From NCBI GenBank assembly GCA_030041195.1, contig JASHOI010000656.1, positions 1 through 7,522 on the forward strand: a stretch of DNA of 7,522 nucleotides. Reading direction: 5' to 3'. Source of the DNA: Streptosporangiaceae bacterium. GTDB lineage: Bacteria; Actinomycetota; Actinomycetes; Streptosporangiales; Streptosporangiaceae. This document shows, piece by piece, positions 1-5,421 of the stretch; position 1 is the first letter of the stretch; the number at the start of each line of letters is the position of its first letter. A program made the translations under genes and the position numbers. A model generated the notes under the pieces. That model made no database searches, was not told the origin of the DNA, and saw only the letters and a program-made list of their open reading frames with translations.

Positions 1-6
1 ATAATC

Positions 7-411
7 ATGGATGAACTCTTCATGAAGGCGCTCGCGGCCGCGGCCCGTGCCTTCGCCGACGAGATCGAGCAGGGCCTCGCGCCGCGCCCGGATGAGACGC
101 CCGACGGGGTGCTGGCCGGCAGCGCGGCGGTGATGTTCGAGGTGCTGGGCTCGATCGCCAGGATCAATGACGAGCAGCACCGGGGAGCCAGCGACGAGGA
201 GGTGCGCGTGATCGCCCGCCGGGCCGGCATGGACCCGCGCGGCATGGCCGGCTACTACTCCGCCCGCCTGCTCGAAAAGCGCCGCGACGGGCGGTGGCTG
301 TCGGCGGATGGACGCGAGCGCCTGGCCCGCCTGGCCGTCCTGCGCGGCGTGGTGATCCTGCGGCCGGACCAGGCGGACCAGACCCCCCGAGGCAAGGGAC
401 CATCCAGATGA
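7..411 (+). CDS. Hypothetical 134-aa protein, winged-helix-like C-terminal half
   Basis: I do not recognise a named family. Residues 1-22 form an Ala-rich, probably amphipathic helix. Residues about 46-110 look like a winged helix-turn-helix: a helix (VMFEVLGSIARIND), then ASDEEVRVIARRAGMDPRG, then a helix with YYSARLLEKRR, then a wing-like DGRWLSADGRERL, similar to 'dG.r.LT..Gr..L' in MarR/PadR-type folds. No signal peptide or membrane segment is visible. The frame is open to the window edge, so a start further upstream is possible, and a second in-frame ATG lies at 22. The stop overlaps the start of the downstream hydrolase (ATGA at 408-411), which implies co-transcription and coupled translation. 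It may be a DNA-binding regulator of the pair, but that is inference; a non-DNA-binding helical protein is equally possible. That the gene is real is fairly secure from its codon bias and the tight overlap. Confidence 0.72.
   Translation: MDELFMKALAAAARAFADEIEQGLAPRPDETPDGVLAGSAAVMFEVLGSIARINDEQHRGASDEEVRVIARRAGMDPRGMAGYYSARLLEKRRDGRWLSADGRERLARLAVLRGVVILRPDQADQTPRGKGPSR
394..399 (+). promoter_or_regulatory. Ribosome binding site for the alpha/beta hydrolase
   Basis: AAGGGA lies 8 nt before the ATG at 408, inside the end of the upstream gene. It supports the 292-residue start over an in-frame ATG at 294, which would add 38 Pro/Arg/Gly-rich residues overlapping the upstream gene. Confidence 0.55.
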
Positions 412-1286
412 GCACGGCCACGACCGAGGGCCTGATCGACGTGCCCGGGGCGAAGCTGTTCTACCGGATCCGCGGCAGCGGGCCGCTGCTGCTGACCATC
501 CAAGGCGGCGGAGGGGACGCCGACGGCAGCGACGCCCTCGCCGACGCCCTCGCCGACCGGTACACGGTCGTCGGCTACGACCGGCGCGGGCTATCGCGCA
601 GCCCGGCCGGCGATCCGGCGCAGCCGCCGGGCATCGCGGTCCACAGTGACGACGCCAGCCGGCTGCTGTCCGCGCTCACCGGCCGGCCGGCGTTCGTCTT
701 CGGTTCCAGCATCGGCGCGCTCATCGGCCTGGACCTGGCAACCGCGCACCCGGATCAGGTCCGCCTGCTGGTCGCGCACGAAGCCGCGCTGGCCTCGCTG
801 CTCGACGAGCCCGGGCGAAGCCAGCTGCGGGCGCTGAACCACGACGTCGATGACACCTTCCACCGCGAGGGCCTGCTGCCCGCCATGCGCAAGCTGCTCG
901 CCACCGCCGGGGGGTTCGGCGACGACCCCGAACCCGAGGTGCCCCGGGTGATGCCCGCCGGCGAACGCGCCGCCCAGCACGCCGCGAACATGCGGTTCTT
1001 CCTCGCCAACGACGCACCCGCGGCGCACCGCTACGAGCCCGACCTCACCGCGCTCACCGCGGCCGCCGCGTCCATCGTCCCGGCCGCCGGCGAGCTGTCC
1101 CGCGGCTCGCTCCCTTACCAGTGCGCGCAAGCGCTCGCCCGGCGCCTGGGCCGCCCACTGACCGAATTCCCCGGCGGCCACTCCGGTTACGCCCAGCGGC
1201 CGCGCGCGTTCGCCGAAGCCCTGCACCAGGCCTTCGCGGCAAACGCAGTCCAGGACCTGAAACTCCAGCCTGACAGCGATGCCTGA
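408..1286 (+). CDS. Alpha/beta hydrolase-fold protein
   Basis: This 292-residue cytoplasmic protein has the size and motifs of a single-domain alpha/beta hydrolase. GGGG at residues 33-36 follows the third strand (LLLTIQ) at the usual oxyanion-loop place. GYDRRGLSRS (56-65) is the typical 'D.RG.G.S' segment. GSSIG (99-103) is the nucleophile elbow with Ser101. FPGGHSGY (254-261) carries the likely catalytic His258. The acid is less clear: the strand usually ending G-x-x-D reads AGELSRG (227-233), with Ser at the Asp position and Glu229 nearby, so the acid may be Glu229 or lie elsewhere. The substrate cannot be read from sequence; an esterase, lactonase or C-C hydrolase are all possible. The start at 408 is chosen because of the SD-like AAGGGA and the ATGA overlap with the upstream gene. 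The gene is followed by a strong terminator, so it need not share a pathway with the aacS genes. Confidence 0.88.
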   Translation: MSTATTEGLIDVPGAKLFYRIRGSGPLLLTIQGGGGDADGSDALADALADRYTVVGYDRRGLSRSPAGDPAQPPGIAVHSDDASRLLSALTGRPAFVFGSSIGALIGLDLATAHPDQVRLLVAHEAALASLLDEPGRSQLRALNHDVDDTFHREGLLPAMRKLLATAGGFGDDPEPEVPRVMPAGERAAQHAANMRFFLANDAPAAHRYEPDLTALTAAAASIVPAAGELSRGSLPYQCAQALARRLGRPLTEFPGGHSGYAQRPRAFAEALHQAFAANAVQDLKLQPDSDA

Positions 1287-1321
1287 TCACCGGGACGAGC
1301 CGCCGGCCAAATGATCACCGG
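1284..1321. repeat. Two direct copies of TGATCACCGG
   Basis: TGATCACCGG occurs at 1284-1293, including the hydrolase stop codon, and again at 1312-1321, 28 nt apart start to start. The second copy runs into the terminator stem. TGATCA is itself a palindrome and also occurs twice in the other intergenic gap (5329 and 5416). It could be part of an operator or chance; the sequence alone does not decide. Confidence 0.4.
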
Positions 1322-1345
1322 CGTATGGCCGGATACGCCGGTTTT
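1317..1345 (+). terminator. Rho-independent terminator after the hydrolase gene
   Basis: A perfect 10-bp stem, ACCGGCGTAT (1317-1326) with ATACGCCGGT (1333-1342), closes a 6-nt loop GGCCGG. A short T-run follows at 1342-1345. It begins 31 nt after the hydrolase stop and separates that gene pair from the aacS operon. The T-run is short, as is common in high-GC actinomycetes, so termination may be partial. Its right arm overlaps a second inverted repeat (1340-1360), so the two hairpins cannot form together in full. Confidence 0.72.
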
Positions 1346-1360
1346 CGTCAGGTGAAAACC
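1340..1360. promoter_or_regulatory. Candidate operator: inverted repeat GGTTTTC-N7-GAAAACC
   Basis: GGTTTTC (1340-1346) and GAAAACC (1354-1360) form a perfect 7-bp inverted repeat spaced by 7 nt, 21 bp in all, the usual size for a dimeric repressor site. As RNA the stem extends with CGCC (1336-1339) against GGCG (1362-1365) across one bulged T. It lies 74 nt before the aacS start, in the only gap where the operon promoter could sit. I could not find convincing -35 and -10 boxes: there is no TA dinucleotide between 1343 and 1434. The operator reading is inference from symmetry and position; an RNA hairpin acting with the terminator is the alternative. Confidence 0.42.
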
Positions 1361-1370
1361 TGGCGATTGC

Positions 1371-1414
1371 TTGTTGCCTCAACGCGGAAGCGGCTGTCAG
1401 CCTGAGGCGACAGC
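1371..1414 (+). promoter_or_regulatory. Stem-loop in the aacS leader
   Basis: TTGTTGCCTCA (1371-1381) pairs with TGAGGCGACAG (1403-1413) over 11 positions: nine Watson-Crick and two G-U pairs, with a perfect 6-bp core GCCTCA/TGAGGC. Inside is a smaller GGCT-GTC-AGCC hairpin (1392-1402). A competing pairing, GCTGTC (1393-1398) with GACAGC (1409-1414), would break the outer stem. The SD at 1422 stays outside. It may be a leader with alternative folds or simply stable GC-rich RNA. Confidence 0.3.
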
Positions 1415-1421
1415 AGCACGC

Positions 1422-1427
1422 GGAGGG
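1422..1427 (+). promoter_or_regulatory. Ribosome binding site for aacS
   Basis: GGAGGG lies 7 nt before the ATG at 1435. It is the strongest SD match near this gene and fixes the start. Confidence 0.75.
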
Positions 1428-1434
1428 TCGGCGC

Positions 1435-3453
1435 ATGGCCACACCGGTTCGCGAAGGCGACCTGCTCTGGGCGCCCGGCGCCCAGCGGATAGCCGGCGCC
1501 AACCTCACCGCGTTCACCGCCTGGCTGGCCGCCGAGCGCGGCCTGCGCTTCGATGGCTACCACGCGCTGTGGCGGTGGTCGGTCGACGACCTCGACGGGT
1601 TCTGGCGGGCCGTCTGGGACTACTCCGGCGTCGAGGCCTCGGCGCCACCGGAGCGGGTGCTCGGCCGGCGCTCCATGCCCGGAACGGAGTGGTTTCCCGG
1701 CGCCCGGCTGAACTACGCGCAGCATGCGCTGCGGTGCGAGCAGCCCGGCACCGACGCCCTCTACTACGTCAGCGAGGACGCGCCGATGGTACGCGCGCTC
1801 GACTGGGCCGAGCTCGCGGGACAGGTCCGGATCCTGGGCACGCAGCTGCGCGCGATGGGCGTGCGCCCGGGAGACCGGGTCGCCTCCTACCTGCCGAACA
1901 TCCCGCAGACGGTGATCGCGATGCTGGCCACCACCAGCGTCGGCGCGATCTGGACCGCGTGCTCGCCCGACTTCGGCTGGCGCGGCGTGCTGGACCGGTT
2001 CCGGCAGCTCGAGCCCAAGGTGCTGTTCTGCGTCGACGGCTACAGCTACGGCGGCCGTGACTTCGACCGCCGCGACGAGGTGCGGCAGATCGCCGCCGGC
2101 CTGCGCGGGCTCGAGTACCTGGTCCGGGTGCCGCGGGCACCCGGGCCGCGCGGCGGGAGCGACGGCGACGGCGGGCCCGGCGGGGGCCTGACCTGGGACG
2201 CGCTGCTCGATCACGCGCCGGTGCCCGCCGCGGAGTTCGCGTTCGAGCAGGTCCCGTTCGGGCACCCGCTGTGGATCCTGTTCTCCTCCGGCACCACCGG
2301 CCTGCCCAAGGCGATCGTGCACGGCCACGGCGGGATCCTGCTCGAGCAGCTGAAGCTGCAGCAGTTCCACATGGACCTGCGGGCCGGGGACCGGATGTTC
2401 TTCTTCACCACCAGCGGCTGGATGATGTGGAACTTCCTGGTCAGCTCGCTGCTGCTCGGTGTGCGGCCGGTGCTCTACGACGGCAGCCCCAGCCATCCGG
2501 GCCCGGACGTGCTGTGGCGGATCGCGGACGAGGCCCGGGTGGGCTTCTTCGGCGCCAGCCCGGCCTACGTGGACCTCATGTCCAAGGCCGGGGTCGTGCC
2601 TCGCAAGCACTTCGACCTGGAGGAACTACGGGCAGTCATGCCGGCCGGCTCGCCGGTCTCGGCCGAGTGCACCGCGTGGTTTTACGAGAACGTCAAGCAG
2701 GACGTCTGGGTCTGCACCGGCAGCGGCGGCACCGACGTCTGCTCCGGCTTTGTCGGCGGCGTGCCGACCCTGCCGGTGTACGCGGGCGAGATCCAGGCGG
2801 CGCACCTGGGCGTGTCAGCGAAGGCGTTCAACAGCCGCGGCCAGAGCGTCGTCGACGAGGTCGGCGAGCTCGTGATCACCGAGCCGATGCCGTCGATGCC
2901 GGTCAGCTTCTGGGGCGACGCGGGGGACGTGCGCTACCGGGAGTCGTACTTCGCCGACTTCCCCGGGGTGTGGCGGCAGGGCGACTTCTTCCGGATCAAC
3001 GCCCGCGGCGGGTGCTTCGTGCTCGGCCGGTCCGACGCCACCCTGAACCGGCACGGGGTCCGCATCGGCACGGCCGAGGTCTACGCGGTGCTCGGCTCGA
3101 TCGACGAGGTCGACGACGCGCTCATCGTCAACATCGACCTGCCCGGGGGCGGCTTCTTCATGCCGCTTTTCGTCAAGCTGGCCGACGGGGTGCGCCTGGA
3201 CGGCAGGATCGAGGGCAAGATCCGCGACCGGCTCCGCACCGAGTACACCCCGCGGCACGTGCCCGACCGGATCGTGCAGGTGCCAGAGATCCCGCTGACG
3301 CTGACCGGGAAGAAGCTGGAGGTGCCGGTGCGCAACATCCTGCGCGGCGCTCCAGCCGACGAGGCGGCCAACCGCAACGCGATGGCGAACCCCAGCTCGC
3401 TCGACTTCTTCGCCGACTACGCGGCGAACCAGCAGGACTACCCGATCGGCTGA
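1435..3453 (+). CDS. aacS: Acetoacetate-CoA ligase (acetoacetyl-CoA synthetase)
   Basis: This enzyme activates acetoacetate with ATP and CoA to acetoacetyl-CoA, AMP and PPi in the cytoplasm. At 672 residues it has full family length. Residues about 40-95 form the acetyl-CoA-synthetase N-terminal region (YHALWRWSVDDLDGFWRAVW, then EWFPGARLNYAQ). The AMP-binding P-loop is FSSGTTGLPKAIVH (283-296). The next core motif is TGSGGTDVCSGF (428-439). The ADP-ribose-contacting Asp517 sits in WRQGDFFR, followed by the hinge region GRSDATLNRHGVRIGTAE (531-548). The C-terminal adenylation lysine lies in TLTGKKLEVPVRN (K626 or K627). TLTGKKLEVPV and the VVDEVGELVITEPMPSMPV segment point to the acetoacetate-specific branch rather than acetyl-CoA synthetase. 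Residues 236-251 are a Gly-rich insertion between domains. It is the first gene of the operon, 18 nt before the next, suggesting acetoacetate is the product of the downstream enzymes. Other short 3-oxoacids remain possible substrates. Confidence 0.95.
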   Translation: MATPVREGDLLWAPGAQRIAGANLTAFTAWLAAERGLRFDGYHALWRWSVDDLDGFWRAVWDYSGVEASAPPERVLGRRSMPGTEWFPGARLNYAQHALRCEQPGTDALYYVSEDAPMVRALDWAELAGQVRILGTQLRAMGVRPGDRVASYLPNIPQTVIAMLATTSVGAIWTACSPDFGWRGVLDRFRQLEPKVLFCVDGYSYGGRDFDRRDEVRQIAAGLRGLEYLVRVPRAPGPRGGSDGDGGPGGGLTWDALLDHAPVPAAEFAFEQVPFGHPLWILFSSGTTGLPKAIVHGHGGILLEQLKLQQFHMDLRAGDRMFFFTTSGWMMWNFLVSSLLLGVRPVLYDGSPSHPGPDVLWRIADEARVGFFGASPAYVDLMSKAGVVPRKHFDLEELRAVMPAGSPVSAECTAWFYENVKQDVWVCTGSGGTDVCSGFVGGVPTLPVYAGEIQAAHLGVSAKAFNSRGQSVVDEVGELVITEPMPSMPVSFWGDAGDVRYRESYFADFPGVWRQGDFFRINARGGCFVLGRSDATLNRHGVRIGTAEVYAVLGSIDEVDDALIVNIDLPGGGFFMPLFVKLADGVRLDGRIEGKIRDRLRTEYTPRHVPDRIVQVPEIPLTLTGKKLEVPVRNILRGAPADEAANRNAMANPSSLDFFADYAANQQDYPIG

Positions 3454-3458
3454 ACGGC

Positions 3459-3464
3459 AGGAGG
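3459..3464 (+). promoter_or_regulatory. Ribosome binding site for the phosphohistidine-domain gene
   Basis: A perfect AGGAGG, 7 nt before the ATG at 3472 and 5 nt after the aacS stop, fixes the start and indicates efficient translation within the same transcript. Confidence 0.85.
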
Positions 3465-3471
3465 ATCCCCC

Positions 3472-5286
3472 ATGGAGGGAACCGGCGGCAGCTTCCCGCT
3501 GCCCTCGCAGATCGAGGACGTGCCGGGCGCCGAGAACTGGCGCTCGATGTACCCGTACTTCACCAGGTTCCAGCCCGAGGACGACAACCGGTTCTGGTTC
3601 TACAACGCGATGCACTTCCCCGAGCCGATGCCGGCCTTCGACACGATCACCGCGGAGATCCCGTACACCGCGATCGGCGCCAACACCGCGCGGCTGTTCG
3701 TGTTTCCGACCACGCTCGGCATCGAGCACCGGATCGTGAACGGGCGGGTCTACATCACGGCCATCCCGGTCACCGACCCGGCCGAGATCGAGCGGCGGCT
3801 GGCCATCTTCCAGGAGCGCGCCGGTTACTACTACGGGAACTGGGACCAGCTCTACGAGGGCTGGAAGACCAGGATGGCCGGGCTGATCAGCGAGATCGAG
3901 ACGGTCAAGGTCCCGGAACTGCCCGAGTTCGACGACCCGGCCGTGGTCATGGAGTCCACCGGCGTGGCGCAGAACCACTACGTGCGCGAGAACTACCACC
4001 GCTGCCTGGACCTCTTCTCGAAGATGTGGAACCACCACACCGAGTTCCTGATGCTCGGCTACGGCGCCTACGTGGTGTTCTTCGAGTTCTGCAAGCAGGC
4101 GTTCCCGGAGATCTCCGACCAGGCCGTGGCGCGCATGGTCGCGGGCATTGACGTGATCATGTACCGGCCCGACGACGAGCTGCGCCGGCTGGCCAGGCTC
4201 GCCGTCGACATCGGGGTCGACGACCTGTTCACCGAGGGCTGCTCGCCGGACGCGGTGCTGGCCGCGCTGGCCGAGCGCGGCGACCCGGGCAGGCGGTGGC
4301 TGGCGGCGTTCGAGAAGTCGCGCGACCCGTGGTTCCACGTGTCAACCGGCGACGGCTTCTACCACCATCACCGCAGCTGGAACGACAACCTCACGGTGCC
4401 CTTTGCCGCGCTGCCGCGCTACGTCCGGATGGTGCGCGGCGGCGAGGTGATCGACCGCCCCACCGAGACCCTGCGGGAGGAGCGGGAACGCATCGTGGCG
4501 GAGTACCGTGGCCTGCTCGGGACCGACGACGAGCGCGCCGCGTTCGACCAGATGCTCGGCCTGGCCCGGGTGGTCTTCCCCTACGTCGAGGACCACAAGT
4601 TCTACTGCGAGCACTGGTTCACCACCAGGTTCTTCGGCAAGATCCGCGAGTTCGGCGAGCTGCTGGCCTCCTGGGGCGTGCTCGACGAGGCCGAGGACGT
4701 GTTCCAGCTGCACCACACCGAGGTCGACCAGGCGCTGGCCGACGTGAGCCTGGCCTGGGCGGCCGGCGGCACACCGCTGGGCAAGCAGCACTTCGGGCCG
4801 ATCATTGCCGAGCGCAAGCGGATGCTGGAGGTGCTCAAGGGCTGGTCCCCGCCGCCCGCGATCGGCCCGGTGCCCGAGGCGCTCAACGACCCGGCCGTGC
4901 GCATGCTCTGGGGCGTCACCGCGGAAACGCTGGCCACCTGGGCGGCGACGGCGGCAGGCGACGGCGCCGAGATCCGGGGGTACGCGGCGTCGCCGGGCGT
5001 CACCGAGGGCGTGGCCCGGGTGCTGACCAGCGTCAACGACATCGGCCAGATCAAGGACGGCGAGATCCTGGTCTGCCCGGTCACGGCGCCAAGCTGGGCA
5101 CCGGTGTTCGGCAAGATCAAGGCGGCCGTGTCCGACATCGGCGGCACGATGTCACACGCCGCTATCGTCGCCCGCGAGTACGGCATGCCCGCCGTGGTCG
5201 GCACCGGCCACGCCACCAAACGCATCCAGACCGGCCAGCGCATCCGCGTAGACGGCACCACAGGCGTGGTCACAATTGTGGGGTGA
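3472..5286 (+). CDS. PEP-utilising-type phosphotransferase subunit with C-terminal phosphohistidine swivel domain
   Basis: This 604-residue soluble protein likely carries phosphate on a histidine and hands it to an organic substrate. The C-terminal 100 residues are the mobile phosphohistidine domain of PEP synthase, PPDK and rifampin phosphotransferase: GYAASPGVTEGVARVL (503-518), EILVCPVTAPSWAP (531-544), and GGTMSHAAIVARE (557-569) with His562 as phosphate carrier, then GMPAVVGTG. Residues 1-490 are a large mostly helical substrate region with HFPEP (48-52), WNHHTEF (186-192), FYHHHRSW (297-303), EDHKFYCEH (373-381) and FQLHHTE (411-417). The pyruvate-binding TIM barrel and the ATP-grasp domain are both absent; the latter is encoded by the next kinase gene. 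This split matches known phenylphosphate synthase, whose roughly 70-kDa subunit holds the histidine. The threonine usually two residues before the histidine is Met560. Substrate is unknown; the neighbours suggest a ketone or enol (inference). An antibiotic phosphotransferase is less likely. Confidence 0.85.
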   Translation: MEGTGGSFPLPSQIEDVPGAENWRSMYPYFTRFQPEDDNRFWFYNAMHFPEPMPAFDTITAEIPYTAIGANTARLFVFPTTLGIEHRIVNGRVYITAIPVTDPAEIERRLAIFQERAGYYYGNWDQLYEGWKTRMAGLISEIETVKVPELPEFDDPAVVMESTGVAQNHYVRENYHRCLDLFSKMWNHHTEFLMLGYGAYVVFFEFCKQAFPEISDQAVARMVAGIDVIMYRPDDELRRLARLAVDIGVDDLFTEGCSPDAVLAALAERGDPGRRWLAAFEKSRDPWFHVSTGDGFYHHHRSWNDNLTVPFAALPRYVRMVRGGEVIDRPTETLREERERIVAEYRGLLGTDDERAAFDQMLGLARVVFPYVEDHKFYCEHWFTTRFFGKIREFGELLASWGVLDEAEDVFQLHHTEVDQALADVSLAWAAGGTPLGKQHFGPIIAERKRMLEVLKGWSPPPAIGPVPEALNDPAVRMLWGVTAETLATWAATAAGDGAEIRGYAASPGVTEGVARVLTSVNDIGQIKDGEILVCPVTAPSWAPVFGKIKAAVSDIGGTMSHAAIVAREYGMPAVVGTGHATKRIQTGQRIRVDGTTGVVTIVG

Positions 5287-5291
5287 ACATC

Positions 5292-5414
5292 GTGAACAAC
5301 CCCGCCCCCCTCACCCGCGCTCCGGGCATGATCAACCCAACTCTTCACGCGTTCGGTGAGGACATTCCGGTCATAATGGCCGTGATAACTCCAGGATCCC
5401 GTGAAGAGTTGTAA
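5292..5414 (+). CDS. Possible 40-codon leader ORF coupled to the ATP-grasp gene
   Basis: An open frame begins with GTG at 5292, 5 nt after the previous stop and preceded by an SD-like GGGGTGA (5280-5286). It runs 40 codons to a TAA at 5412-5414 lying directly against the ATG at 5415. An inner ATG at 5328 would give 28 residues. The peptide (begins MNNPAPLTRAPGMINP, ends TPGSREEL) matches nothing I know. About two thirds of its codons end in G or C, clearly lower than the neighbours, so protein-level selection is doubtful. If translated, its role may be to open the inverted repeat and deliver ribosomes to the next start. The same frame is open far upstream as a shadow of the preceding gene, so chance is a real possibility. 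Confidence 0.22.
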   Translation: MNNPAPLTRAPGMINPTLHAFGEDIPVIMAVITPGSREEL

Positions 5415-5421
5415 ATGATCA
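5329..5421. repeat. Long inverted repeat enclosing 50 nt and the start site of the ATP-grasp gene
   Basis: CAACTCTTCACG (5338-5349) and CGTGAAGAGTTG (5400-5411) are perfectly complementary over 12 bp. Outside them, TGATCA at 5329-5334 can pair with TGATCA at 5416-5421 across a 3x4 internal loop. The right arm contains the only SD-like sequence for the next gene (GAAGAG, 5403-5408), and its ATG (5415-5417) lies at the internal loop and outer stem. The 50-nt interior is unusually AT-rich for the window and holds CATAAT (5372-5377), a -10-like box without a clear -35, plus a small hairpin CGGTCA-TAA-TGGCCG (5368-5382). As RNA it should hide the start site; as DNA it could be an operator. A 93-bp miniature mobile element is a third reading. 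Confidence 0.6.

Noticed and set aside
294..407. Upstream ATG that would lengthen the hydrolase by 38 residues
   Set aside because: The added residues are low-complexity Pro/Arg/Gly and overlap the first gene; the ATG at 408 has an SD-like site and the usual ATGA junction.
2271..4151. 626-residue plus-strand frame overlapping aacS and the next gene
   Set aside because: It has an Arg/Ala/Pro-rich composition without motifs, in a shifted frame of two well-supported genes.
5271..5280. Palindrome CACAATTGTG at the end of the phosphohistidine-domain gene
   Set aside because: It is a perfect 10-bp palindrome but sits in coding sequence (encoding the V-T-I-V end), with no matching half-sites or promoter boxes around it; too short to call an operator.
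3472..5286. Calling this gene PEP synthase (ppsA) or rifampin phosphotransferase
   Set aside because: The pyruvate/PEP barrel is missing and the ATP-grasp domain is on a separate gene, unlike both single-chain enzymes; the neighbours indicate carboxylation of a metabolite rather than antibiotic resistance.
5350..5399. Promoter in the gap before the ATP-grasp gene
   Set aside because: CATAAT at 5372 resembles a -10 box, but no -35-like hexamer lies 16-18 nt upstream, so I did not list it as a promoter.
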